Shown piece by piece: positions 1 to 10,029 of a stretch of 64,000 nt of DNA. This DNA is from Brienomyrus brachyistius (Eukaryota; Chordata; Actinopteri; Osteoglossiformes; Mormyridae). The notes under the pieces were generated by a model. That model was given only the letters and a program-made list of their open reading frames with translations, had not been told where the DNA came from and did no database searches. The stretch spans positions 124,001 through 188,000 of the forward strand of contig NW_026042395.1 in assembly GCF_023856365.1 (NCBI RefSeq), written 5' to 3'. Numbering within the stretch: position 1 is the stretch's first letter; the number at the start of each line of letters is the position of its first letter. The translations under genes were made by a program, and so were the position numbers.

Positions 1-592
1 GGTAAAACAAGCCTGGCCACCATGATGAGGGCAGCCCCTCCTTGTGGATCTGAGCTCAAAACTGCAGAGACTCATCCAACTGCTTTCCGCTTAAAACAAG
101 TTCAATTTTTTCCCCAAACAGTCGTCACGGGTCAGAAGTCTTTGTGGCAGAACTCTAAACGTGTGGTGATGTTGCATTAGCGGCAGCAGGTGGCGTAGTC
201 TTTAAAGAGCTAGATATGTGGCAGCAACTGCTGAAACGTTGGACAGGTATACGAAATAAACGGCAGAAGTGAAAACCCGTAAGGTGAACATGTTGCATTA
301 GAAGAAAGTTAGAGAAAAGTGTTAGAAAGAATAATTACCTGGAATGAACTGGGAAGGGACTGTGTAAGAACCAGGGGACAGGCTGCGGTGAAATGTGTCG
401 CCATGAGAAATAGCCTCCAAGCGTGGTCCTTCAGGCAACCTCAGCGGGGTTAGGGTTAGAACATCTTAAAGGTGTACAGGCCATTGTGGAGGACAACTGG
501 AGGAACCAGCAGAACCTTTGGCTATATTGTCAGCTTTTATAGGTTTATCTTAGCTCTGTTTCCTGGTGTTTGAGGAGCTTTTAGTTATTTTG
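1..592. other. No gene seen; left edge
   Basis: I find no credible coding frame, RNA gene or clear repeat here. The stretch is mixed-composition DNA. A short phrase with a core GTTGCATTAG occurs twice, near 170 and 290, with unrelated flanks, which is too little to call a repeat. Confidence 0.5.
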
Positions 593-619
593 TGGTTTCC
601 TGAGATACAGGGCCCCTAA

Positions 620-726
620 CTATCATAAAAAACACCTTTGGATTAAAAACCCATCACTGTTCTAACCTCACAAGTTCCTGTGGGTGTAATGGCCAGTTGT
701 CCCAATACTTCTGTCCATATAGTGTA
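620..726. mobile_element. Terminal fragment of a Tc1-like DNA transposon
   Basis: The last 70 bases or so (about 655-726) match from memory the terminal region of a common fish Tc1-like family, which ends with a stretch reading roughly CCCAATACTT, TGTCCATATAGTG, TA. The right edge at 726 is sharp. I cannot find the opposite terminal repeat or any transposase in the 600 bases to the left, so this is a solo end or an internally deleted copy. It stops about 3 bases before the next Tc1-like element begins. The left boundary is uncertain. Confidence 0.55.
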
Positions 727-730
727 ACTA

Positions 731-1016
731 TACTGAACAAAAATATAAACGCAACACTCTTGTTTCTGCTCCCATTTTTCATGAGATGGACTTAAAGACC
801 TACAATTCATTCCAGATACACAATATTACCATTTCTCTCAAAAATTTCTCACAAATCAGTCTAAATGTGTGATAGTGAGCACTTCTGCTTTGCTGAGATA
901 ATCCATCCCACCTCACAGGTGTGCCACATCAAGATGCTGATCTGACATCATGGGTAGTGCACAGGTGTACCTTATACTGCCCACAATAAAAGGCCACCCT
1001 GGAATGTGCAGTTTTT
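731..1016. repeat. Left terminal inverted repeat of the Tc1-like element
   Basis: About 286 bp, pairing with 1615-1899. The homology runs continuously from the TA target site to the T-rich stretch at about 1016. Terminal repeats this long place it in a long-inverted-repeat subtype of Tc1-like elements. Confidence 0.85.
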
Positions 1017-1049
1017 TGCTTTATTGGGGGTCTGGGGACTCAGAACCGG

Positions 1050-1601
1050 TCAGTATCTGGTGTGACCACCATTTGCCTCATGCAATGCAACACATCTTCT
1101 TCGCATAGAGTTTATCAGATTGTCAATTGTGGCCTGTGGAATGTTGGTCCACTCCTCTTCAATGGCTGTGCGAAGTTGTTGGATATTAGTGGGAACTGGT
1201 ACACGCTGTCGTATACGCCGGTCAAGCACATCCCAAACATGCTCAACGGGTGACATGTCCGGTGAGTATGCTGGCCATGCAAGAACTGGGACATTTTCAG
1301 CTTCCAAGAACTGTGTACAGATCCTTGCAACATGGGGCCGTGCATTATCTGTCTGAGTGGCTGGTCTCAGACGATCTTGGAGGTGAACCTGCTGGATGTG
1401 GAGGTCCTGGGCTGGTGTGGTTACACGTGGTCTGCGGTTGTGAGGCCGGTTGGATGTACTGCCATATTCTCTGAAACGCCTTTGGAGACGGCTTATGGTT
1501 GAGAAATGAACATTCAATGCACGAGCAACAGATCTGGTTGACATTCCTGCTGTCAGCATGCCAATTGCACGCTCCCTCAATGCTTGTGGCATCTGTGGCA
1601 T
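1050..1601 (-). pseudogene. Tc1-like transposase with in-frame internal deletion (DNA-binding part fused to end of DDE domain)
   Basis: I start it at the ATG at 1601 (183 residues, stop at 1050); the frame is also open upstream without an ATG. Residues 1-50 carry the paired-like helix-turn-helix (MPQALRERAIGML, then STRSVARALNVHFSTISRLQ). A degenerate GRPR-type hook (RRPRVTT) follows near residues 55-62. At about residue 82-84 the sequence jumps directly to DNARPH, the second catalytic Asp (residue 85), followed by the catalytic Glu (residue 120) in SPDMSPVEHVW with 34 residues between, as in DD34E families. Full-length Tc1 transposases are about 340 residues, so some 155 are missing, including the first catalytic Asp. 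It should bind its inverted repeats but cannot catalyse transposition. The frame is open across the deletion. It may be only a relic, or it may still make a DNA-binding protein. Confidence 0.85.
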
Positions 1602-1614
1602 TTTGCTGTGAGAC

Positions 1615-1899
1615 AAAACTGCACATTCCAGGGTGGCCTTTTATTGTGGGCAGTATAAGGTACACCTGTGCACTACCCATGATGTCAGATCAGCATCTTG
1701 ATGTAGCACACCAGTGAGGTGGGATGGATTATCTCAGCAAAGCAGAAGTGCTCACTATCACACATTTAGACTGATTTGTGAGAAATGTTTGAGAGAAATG
1801 GTAATATTGTGTATCTGGAATGAATTGTAGATCTTTAAGTCCATCTCATGAAAAATGGGAGCAAAAACAAAAGTGTTGCGTTTATATTTTTGTTCAGTG
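1615..1899. repeat. Right terminal inverted repeat of the Tc1-like element
   Basis: Reverse complement of 731-1016 with about seven substitutions. The transposase ATG at 1601 lies just inside it, so its promoter would be within this repeat, as in other Tc1-like elements. Confidence 0.85.
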
Positions 1900-1949
1900 T
1901 AATTCGCTATTTGCATTATTACCAAACTTACCTTGCTAACATCAGCCAC

Positions 1950-2100
1950 CTGTAGGAAAAGGTGGGCTATGATGGCTGAATGTTTAGTGAAGCGTCCTTG
2001 TGGTTGAAAGATTACTGGTTTGAATCCCCGACCAGCAAGATACCACTGAGGTACCCTGAGTAAGGTATCGCCCCCAAGCACTGCTCAGGTAAATACCAGG
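1950..2100 (+). mobile_element. tRNA-derived SINE fragment
   Basis: A tRNA-like head with a B-box (GGTTTGAATCCCCGACC at about 2020-2036) is followed by AGCAAGATACCACTGAGG and TACCCTGAG. The same order of words occurs at 40,913-41,095, so this is a second copy of that family, diverged. The 3' half is poorly preserved. Polymerase III box recognition is general knowledge; the family name is not assigned. Confidence 0.55.
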
Positions 2101-3120
2101 TGTGGCTCATCAGAAGCCAAGAGGGACAGAAAACCTACTGGATAGTAGCTCTGCAGGACTGGAGTTGGAGACCCCTGAGTTAGATGTTTGTGTGACGGAT
2201 ATTAAGCAACACATGCCACGTTGTGTATAAAGGTTTGTGAGAGCAGAATCACAGGGCATCAGCTGCAGTTTGACCACCAGAGTGGTATCTTGAATGACAC
2301 CACTTACCAGACTATTGTGTATGCAGGTTTTGGGATTAACCTTTAGGTCAGCTGTTCAGACTCAGGTGCGAGGACTCTTCAGCCAATCAGTGCTCTAATT
2401 AGCAATCTAATTAAGGAGCTGCAGCAAAAAAACAGCATATATATATACTGCAGACCTTTATGGATAAGTGTGGACTAGAGACAGGAATCATCACTGGTTG
2501 CACCATATCAGTGTTCTTGTTTGCCTTGGCGATGGACACGCTTGTCAAGGCAGCAGACGTGGAATCCCAGGGCTTCCTGTCCAGCAGTGCCAGGTCGCTG
2601 ATGGATCCTTTAAGGACTGGAAAGCTTGATTACATGAGCATTAGAAACATAAAAGTGTACAGAAATGTACTTTATGTTTTATTAATGTTTTTTTTTTGCA
2701 TTTTCTCAACGTTTTCTGTGTTTCTTCAGTGTTCTTAAATGTTCGCATATTTTTTCCATTTGTTAATGTGTTGTGTGTTGCGCTTCAGGACCCCCTAACT
2801 TTAAACTGAAGCAGAACAATGGACTGATATTATTTCGTTTTTTTCAAACACTCACACGTGGCTTCACAGAGCCTCGGCAATATTTCTTTTTCAGAAGCTT
2901 TTTCTACCCTCTTGTGGTCAGTTGCGGGTACTGCATGTCAGCTACGACGGCTTGGAGATCCTTTCTGCTCAAACACGCTCTGTGGATAGAAGCATCCCCA
3001 GTCTCATTGACTTTAATTTTCTATGAGACTGGGAACACTGCTCCGCGTGTCCAATGATTGCTGAGGTTTTAGTCAGTCTGGATCAGACTGGATCAGAGCC
3101 CGCAGAGTAAACAAAGAAAT
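2100..3120. other. No gene seen
   Basis: About 1 kb without supportable coding sequence. At 2150-2185 a phrase GCAGGACTGGAGTTGGAGA resembles the ends of palindromic fish repeats but has no partner. A short AT dinucleotide run sits at 2439-2450. The 92- and 94-codon open frames at 2460 and 2773 have no recognisable motif and composition like their surroundings. Confidence 0.45.
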
Positions 3121-3125
3121 AAAGC

Positions 3126-3258
3126 AGTTGATGCCCTGCGATGGGCTGGCCCCCCATCCTAGGTTGTTCCCTGCCTCGTACCCATTGCTTCCGGGATAGG
3201 CTCCGGACCCCCCGCGACCCAGTAGGATAAGCGGTTTGGAAAATAGATGGCTGGATAA
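3126..3258 (+). mobile_element. 3' part of an (ATGG)-tailed SINE
   Basis: Matches the 3' half of the intact SINE at 40,355-40,720: GCGATGGGCTGGCCCCCCAT, then GTTCCCTGCCTCGTACCC, GGGATAGGCTCCGGACCCCC, GGATAAGCGGTTTGGAAAAT and a degenerate ATGG tail. The tRNA-like head is absent, so this is a 5'-truncated copy, typical of target-primed reverse transcription. Confidence 0.8.
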
Positions 3259-3259
3259 A

Positions 3260-5555
3260 GCAGTTGAGGTACTTACAATATTATACCTACAGCGCAATAG
3301 AAAATGAGCCCTAGTTTGGGGTATCAAGCACCCTATGCAGGCTTCATGGTAGGACACCGTGCAGCGGGGACCCTTTAAAAACATCACCTTTAAGTTCAAT
3401 TTTGGCAAATTCATTCCAGTTCTGGTTTATGCACCAATCGTGTGTCACCAGACCGGAAAGTCTGCATATATTGAATTTCATAAATACCATCCCCTTAAGC
3501 TCAGTGTCAGGCCAGGGTTTGATCGTCGAGGCATAATCAGTCTGTGTTGTTTTTCAGTGGAGTGATCGTTTTGCATGCCGCTGAATTAAACAGATTCTGT
3601 CAAGGCCGCTGTTAAATTGGGTCAAAAAGGACCTGGGTGACAGAGCAATGGTCTGTTTTGTGACCGGACTGATAGGAAGGACACAGCAGCTACTGAGAGG
3701 GCTAACAGGAAGGGGGCGCGTATTCCGGGGTGGGGGACGGACAACTGTCGTGCTATTTAAGTATTCATGAATCACATTAATAAAAAAAGAAGGTAAAACA
3801 GTATTAAGCTAAGAAAATGAAGTAGAACATAATGTCGCCTGTCTGTTCTGTTCAGTAGGGAGGTGACCAAAGACCTGTTGTTTCTGCATGATCTCCATGC
3901 AGCTTAAAAGTGACAGACGAAACCTACCTTTACTCGCCTCTCAGCATGTGACACATCGAGCTTCTCTTTGTGTTTCTCACCAGCTGAAGATCGTTAATTT
4001 TCTCTACAGATGTATCCAGTTACAATGGTGAGTCTTCCCTCCAGTTTAACAGGTTCTCTCATAGAACTGTCAGAACGGTTAGCAGAACCATCCGAGACTC
4101 GGGTTCCCTTTTTCTTTGTGACAAATACAGTTCACGTGCATATTCTTTCTCGTTATTTCACCGTGCATCTACGTTCTGTCTCTTGCCAAATAAGTAAATG
4201 TAGCAAATATTTAGCATATTCTATCCACTGTGGGGCTTATACGCTCTGCCTGTTTTGTAATAATTGCCGTAATTTAGACTCTTGCTATAAAGATAAGTAT
4301 TCATAAAATGTTATTTTTAAAGCAAAATCGGTGCCTGGAAGATATTTTTAAATGCACGGCACAAGGCTGATAGCGAGATCAGAAAAATACTTACCGCAGC
4401 GGTTTATTTTACTACCGACAGATTTGGAAAGTATGATGGATCATAAACGTCTCCCGGCGACATTAAAGGATGTAATTCTTCAATAAGGAAACTATAATTA
4501 CTTTTTTCATTTTGCGTATGTTACAGTTTCATTTTCAGTACAAATAAGTTGAATGTTTAGATGGACAATGAGGCAGAGCGATGCTCTGAAAAGGGCGGTT
4601 ACCATGGTTACTACATCCTAAAGCAGACCTCTGACTACGTTTGAAACGGCCCCATTGACACCCTCAACACAGACCCACTAGGAATGCCTAAGGATGCCGA
4701 TACATTGTAACACTGATTTACTGACCATTTGCACATATGTGCCAGAAAAGTCATTCTTTAATGTTATATATTCCCTAGAATGACTGAACTGAATAAACAG
4801 ACCAATATACAAACAAACAAATAGAGAGAATTAAACAATAAAAACGTGTCTACATCCAGAGCTTTGTCAAAGCTCTTATCGACAGGAATATGGTGTTGGT
4901 ATCACGTTTGATGAGTTCCTTTGATGAGTTATATTCGGTTAAGAGATTATATGCCTCTAAGAGTTTGGAGCTTCTGAGAAACTGGGCGGTTATTACGAGA
5001 TCCTTCTCTTTACAGCGGAGCAATGGTGTAGCAAGGGCAGCACAATGGGACACAGTGCCAACCCCCAGCCGAAATCGCCCCCTCCCCCCGCGGGAGCTGC
5101 TTCTGTGCCGCTAAACACCAGCTACCCTCTCGAGATGTTTTTCGTTTAAGTGCCACTTGCCGGGCAGTATCACTGCACAGCAGCGTTGTCTCTGAATGAT
5201 GTTTTACATTAAAGGACTGTGGTACCAACAAAAGCCTCATATTCTACTGGCAACACGGCAGGCGCTTAATAATTAATGACGCACAAGCAACGGACTCACT
5301 GGAGATTAAAAGCAGAAATACCTTTAATCTCTAGTGTCTTTTGTCATAGAGGCCGCTTTGATCACCGCTACAGGGCTCTTCCTCCATCCTCTCGCCCTCG
5401 GGGCTGGCGTTGCCGCCTGCCAGCGCGCTAAGGGTACGGTTAAAGACACAGAAAGGCCGTGAATCCAGCTGCCAGTAACAAAGCAGCACGTGTGAAAGGG
5501 TGACATTCCCCTGGACAGCTGCCTCTCACTGTCCCCATGGAAACAACGAGACCTC
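3260..5555. other. No gene seen
   Basis: No coding frame here shows a recognisable family. At 4010-4028 a short ATG-containing stretch sits between an acceptor-like CTACAG and a donor-like GTGAGT, but 18 bases with no neighbours is not enough to call an exon. Around 5030-5110 is a GC-rich block (CCCCCTCCCCCCGCGGGAGC) that looks repeat-like; I have no second copy in the window. Confidence 0.4.
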
Positions 5556-5559
5556 ATAT

Positions 5560-5765
5560 GATGTAATAGTTGAAGGACCAGGTGTTAAAGCTGTAGGTTG
5601 AAATCCCTGGAAGGGAATCACTGTTATACCCTTAAAAGTCAGATTTGTTTTATTGACATAATCACCCGTTCCATGTACGCAGGGCTGGACAGAATCGAAT
5701 CCACAGTGTTGGAGGTGGGAAGCTACAGTGCCTTAAACTAAGACACTGTACTGTTAAATGAATTT
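5560..5765. mobile_element. Degenerate tRNA-derived SINE heads, opposite orientations
   Basis: A plus-strand B-box-like GGTTGAAATCCC is at about 5596-5607. A minus-strand head (AGAATCGAATCC near 5691-5702, then CTTAAACTAAGACACTG read backwards) lies about 100 bp on. Both are short and diverged. Confidence 0.35.
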
Positions 5766-6129
5766 ATATAATAGCCTGTTGAGAAAAAAACATATGTAAC
5801 CAGATTACGCCAAACTGAAATCATTTAAATCTGTTATAATATTTTACATCATGCCGCCTTTTCAGGGTGTTTATGACACTCTGACTAATCACTGTATTGT
5901 AATGACTCTTTGATTTCCCTGTGGGTGCCGCTACTTAGTGGTAAACATACCACCAGGGGGAGCTGTTGTTCTGTCCAGCTACTGAGCCGGTTGCTCACTG
6001 AATTCAGTTGATTCAGGTGAAGATTCCTGGCTCCATTTCTCTGTGCTACCAGGGCCTGTGGTGGTCAAAGTTATTACCACTAACAACATTAAAAATGTGT
6101 ATTTGTAAGAAGGGAATTCCATCCTTTCA

Positions 6130-6225
6130 AATGCAAAGGTGGGATCTAAACCCACAACCACACAAACACAGGGTGGACATGGGATCTAAACCCCCAACCA
6201 GCCACTGTACCACATAGCAGGACCA
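6130..6225 (-). mobile_element. SINE head fragment with duplicated B-box segment, minus strand
   Basis: The phrase GGGATCTAAACCC occurs twice about 45 bases apart (about 6142 and 6181), each followed by a C/A-rich ACAACC or CCAACC. On the minus strand this reads as B-box-like GGTTTAGATCCC and precedes GTGGTACAGTGGCTGG. It looks like a SINE tRNA head with a small internal tandem duplication. Confidence 0.4.
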
Positions 6226-6319
6226 CTTCAAGTTAATTGCTTAATTCGAAGGCACAACAGCAGGCATTTCTCAGATTTGAAGCTTAAAATTTCAGGGGAC
6301 AAGTCTGTCCTTTGATGTT

Positions 6320-6472
6320 GTTTTTCCCAGAATAGTCTTTTCGGGACCCTCAGACAGTCCATGTTTTTTGCTCAAATGAGGAGCAAAAACGTGGACCGTC
6401 TAGTAGGGACCTGGGAGGGAGCAAAAACGTGGACTGTTTGAGGGTCCCCGCAGACCAGGTTGTGAAACACTG
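6320..6472. mobile_element. Palindromic MITE-like repeat, copy 1
   Basis: The left arm (GGGACCCTCAGACAGTCCAT, then TTTTTTGCTC) pairs with the right arm (GAGCAAAAACGTGGACTG, then TTTGAGGGTCCCC). The outer parts (CCCAGAATAGTC and GACCAGGTTGTG) are also inverted matches. The same architecture occurs at 61,361-61,510. No coding content. The middle contains a second copy of the arm word GAGCAAAAACGTGGAC. Confidence 0.65.
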
Positions 6473-6479
6473 TCATGAC

Positions 6480-6945
6480 TATGTGTTTAGGGCTTTCTTG
6501 TGCCTCCTGCTCATTAGTAGATTTCGGGTTGTAGGGGCACAAGGACACTGAAGAGGATGTTTGGTAAGCTGTCTGGTGCAGGGTCAATGAAACACACTGG
6601 AGGTATCAACCTCAAGTGTTAAAAACAGTGCCACAGCGTCAGGACCTCATGCCGGCCTCTGCTGTGACCCCACAGCCCCCTCTAGTGGAGGAGCTTCTGA
6701 CACACATAAGACAATTTGTAGCCATGAAATGTGTAAAATAAAAATGACAGGCATGTGGAGACCTCCTCTGGCTTTGACTTTTCTGTGCTTAAATGTGTTG
6801 TGTTTATGAAGCAGCTGTAAGCCTTCTTGAAAAGTGCATCTGTTCCCACCTCTGTTCTCTATGCGTGGATTTGCATGCTCTTTCCATGTTGTGTGGCCTG
6901 CCTCCTCTTATGCAAATATATGCCTCTAAATTGCTCATAGAGTAT
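6480..6945. other. No gene seen
   Basis: Ordinary intergenic sequence with no coding frame, RNA gene or repeat I can name. Confidence 0.45.
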
Positions 6946-6947
6946 GA

Positions 6948-7040
6948 ATGTAATGGACTGGCATCCATCCAGGGTGTTGCCAGCCTTGTAGCCCTCCTGC
7001 CCCCCACATGACCCTCGCCAGGATAAGCTGATAGATACAA
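6948..7040 (+). mobile_element. Diverged SINE 3' fragment
   Basis: TAATGGACTGGCATCCATCC, AGGGTGTTGCCAGCCTTG and CCAGGATAAGCTGATAGAT follow the order of the SINE 3' half at 40,575-40,700 with many substitutions. It is an old copy. Confidence 0.6.
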
Positions 7041-8795
7041 CCATTTACATTATTTGGAATTAATATAAATATGAAGACAGAACATTAGGGTGACACTGTA
7101 GGTTCTCCGTAACCCTGTACTGGATAAATGATTAGACGCTGGATGACAACAGGCCACCAGCGGACCTACTGCCAATTGTGGGTTGATGTCCATATTCATA
7201 TTTAACATCTCGGCTTTTTGCTATTAAGTGCTGCGTTGTGATCCCACATGAAAAGTCACTCGAGTTCCTGTTCTGGTCCTTGACACACCGCTCTTGATTT
7301 CTCATGCCGTTTGCTTTCCGTTTCAAATCCGTCATACTTTCTAAATCTGTGGGTAGTAAAATAAATCCCTGTGATCTGTATTTTTCTGAGCTCATTGTCA
7401 GCTTCTGTGCAGCCAATTGACCTTTGACCCTCTGGGTTTTCCTCCCTACTACTCCAATTTAAGGGGTTTTTCTTGCTCCCTTTTGCTGTCTCCTGGCTTT
7501 GACTGTTTGCCCGGGGTCCCGGAAGTATTTGTAAATGTGCATGGAAAGTGTCCAGGGTCAACTATGTTGGGAAGAACGTTTTAGAAAAAAGAATTGGACA
7601 GCGTTTTAGCTCTTTCCAGCGCTTACACAACAGCTTACAACCGTAAAGAAACACACGCACAAACAAACACAAGACATTCACAAACTCACGCACACTGCAC
7701 CTCATCCTTGCAAAATAGCACTTTTTTCCTCTCAACCTCAGCTACTACTTTTCTCTGTTAATGTTAATATTTTTCCCACTGTTCTGCAGATCCATTGTTG
7801 ATGTTATTTTACCATTTTCTTCATGTATGCGGGGAAAGAAGGATTTCTGGGAAAAAGGCCTCTAAATTTATTTGCACCAGGAAACATGGCTTCAGAGTGG
7901 ATCAATTCGACCTGGCAGGAATAATCCCGCATGAAGGGTGTTTAGACATGCTGGTGAACAGGAACGGTTTGTCGCCTGCCTATTTTCATTATCCCTCAAT
8001 AAAAGTCCCATTTGATTATATTATTTTCCTTTTAGTCCAGCCCTTTCTTCCCCCCCAGATGCTAAAAACCCAGCAGAAAATGTATTACATACTGCCTTTC
8101 ATCGCAATGCTAATGAAATGCTAATAAAAACATATAGTGGCTCAGCAGTGGACAGTTAGTGAGCGATTGCGTCAGCGAAGTGAACCGACCAATCAGGGGG
8201 CACTCTGGGGTGCGCACCAAGCGACTACCCGCACCTGCACCGTCAGCCCACACAGATTCAGATGTAACCAAAGACCCAAGTGGAAACCTCTATTTCAGAG
8301 CGATTTATTTCCAACTTAAAAGGAAACATAGTTGCTTTTTTACTGTCACAATCACAGTAAATGTCAACATGCCACAAGTTCCGGTAATGAGCCACGGACA
8401 ACGGTATGTAACCTAAAACGTCAAAAGAACATCCATCAGCGTGCATGGGACACGTAAACTCAAAGCCGAAAATACATACTATAAGACACTTTCCACAGCG
8501 ACAGATGGACTGAAATGTAAATGAATGTCTGGACGCTGGTCTGCCCCTTATTAATGGTGCATCTGGGATGCCGCGGAATCTGGATAGGAATCAGACGCTG
8601 GAAGCTGGCCAGCCTCCAGACCAGAGAGCTACTGGTGCCGCTCGAGATGCTGGGCACCATCAGTCACCTCTTACATGCCTGCAGGATTACATCAGTTTGA
8701 CAGCTAGTTCCTACTTCGGGTCCAGAAAGGTTCACCTACATAAACATTACTGAAGGACACCCGCTTGTGGTCAGTGTAACACAATCTACCCCCAG
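7041..8795. other. No gene seen
   Basis: No supportable coding sequence. The longest open frames (about 95-110 codons) lack recognisable motifs, and overlapping frames of similar length occur on the other strand. A possible degenerate repeat lies at 8137-8235. No splice-flanked frame stands out. Confidence 0.4.
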
Positions 8796-8800
8796 TGCCG

Positions 8801-8880
8801 CCGCCGGTCGCATGCTAATGCTGCCGGTCGCATGCTAATGCTGCCGGACGCATGCTAATGCTGCCGGTCGCATGCTAATG
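8801..8880 (+). repeat. Tandem repeat, 20 bp x 4, with an octamer-like core
   Basis: Four nearly perfect units of CTGCCGGTCGCATGCTAATG (the first begins CCG, the third has an A for T at one position). Each unit contains ATGCTAAT, one base from the classical octamer ATGCAAAT bound by POU factors, and the palindrome GCATGC. No coding context. Confidence 0.9.
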
Positions 8881-8884
8881 CTGC

Positions 8885-9800
8885 GTTCCATTTGAACTCG
8901 TAACTCGGAGAGTCTGAGCTCCTAGTCGGAAACTTCAACTGGTCCGCTGCCTAAAGTTGGAAAGTCAGAAGAATCTACACAACTACACAATCTGCACCCT
9001 TTATCAACAGTTAAAACTACGGTTTATACTGTTTATTAACGCTTACGTCTTATTTGTAACTCATTAAATCAGTCGTGCGCACAGTACTGTCCAACTGCTA
9101 TCTGTGGACATGTTGCTACGGTGTTTTTAAGTGCAAAATACCAAGTGATGTGTTGTTATCAACTGGTATTCCTAACAATGGCTAACAATTAAGCGGGCTA
9201 GAACTGTTTCAAAAAGCAGGATTTCTTGCTTAGCAGGATAACTTGATGGATTTAAGGTAGTCTGGGCTAAATGTAAGTGAATGAAGCTAAAGACCATTTA
9301 AATTCCCTGAAAACCTTCCCCATTCATTCTTAGGCCTCGGTGCACCACAAACTGATGAGGTGATGAAGCACATGTTCACAGGGGACGCATAACTCACACT
9401 CCGGGTAGCTGAGAAATGGGCCGGGCCCGGTGGATGTCTAGTGTCAGCGACACCACCGTCTCCACTGCCCACGGCCCCCGAGAGAAGGATCCACGGGTCT
9501 CGAAATCAACACACAAAGAATGAGTGAAAGCGTTTCATAATTGTGGAAACATTTTCACACTGTGACTCGCGGCACAATGGAGGAGGGTCCCTTTCACAGG
9601 AACCGGTTCCCATGCACCGTACTCATGATGAATAGGAGGTATCTGTCCACAAGGGCCGGGTGCTGCACCCTCAGGCAGTGAATGAGACACGCTTTATTAA
9701 TGAGAGCTACACTCTCCCACAGAATTTTCACAAGGATCAGCCTTTGTTCACGTACATTTCCAATAAAGGACATTTTGCAGGATGTCCAAATTACACTTTT
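8885..9800. other. No gene seen
   Basis: No coding frame, RNA gene or repeat that I can support in this 0.9-kb stretch. Confidence 0.4.
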
Positions 9801-9814
9801 CGGTAAATCTCTGT

Positions 9815-10015
9815 GTCCTCACAGTGAATAGGATGCAAGGGTGAGAACCTGCATATCCTTGAACCGTGAGAGAAAACTAGAGAGTGTGGAAGGAAACCAC
9901 ACAACACAAGGGAAGCATGCAGACTCCACAGAGATTTCAGGCCGCATTCGAACGCAGTGCGATCCGACAGCTCTGCTCCCAGAACCACACTGTATATCCA
10001 GTATGGGCAAAGTCC
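9815..10015 (-). mobile_element. Old (ATGG)-tail SINE copy, minus strand
   Basis: Read on the minus strand, 9865-9930 gives TGTGGAGTCTGCATGCTTCC followed by TGTGTTGTGTGGTTTCCTTC. This is the same conserved body segment that is TGTGGAGTTTGCATGTTCTC then CGTCGTGGGGTTTCC in the intact copy at 40,355. A B-box remnant (CATTCGAACGCAG on the plus strand) lies at 9944-9956. Strongly diverged. Confidence 0.6.
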
Positions 10016-10029
10016 CACAATTCACTTGT

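Larger units (their letters stand above)
731..1899 (-). mobile_element. Internally deleted Tc1/mariner element with long terminal inverted repeats
   Basis: A complete 1,169-bp element flanked by TA at 729-730 and 1900-1901, the target duplication expected of Tc1/mariner. The inverted repeats are about 285 bp each (731-1016 and 1615-1899). I count about seven differences between them, roughly 97.5% identity. Outer ends read (C/T)ACTGAACAAAAATATAAAC. Between the repeats lies a single minus-strand transposase frame with its middle missing. Tc1 elements are usually about 1.5-1.7 kb, so this is a deletion derivative. High repeat identity and an open frame point to fairly recent insertion. Confidence 0.9.

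Noticed and set aside
2441..2738. Frame after an AT-rich stretch that could mimic a TATA promoter and short gene
   Set aside because: The 92-codon frame has no motif and ends in low-complexity F-rich codons from a poly-T run.
4001..4034. Micro-exon-like ATG stretch between CTACAG and GTGAGT
   Set aside because: Only 18 bases; acceptor and donor words this short occur by chance, and no neighbouring exons were found.
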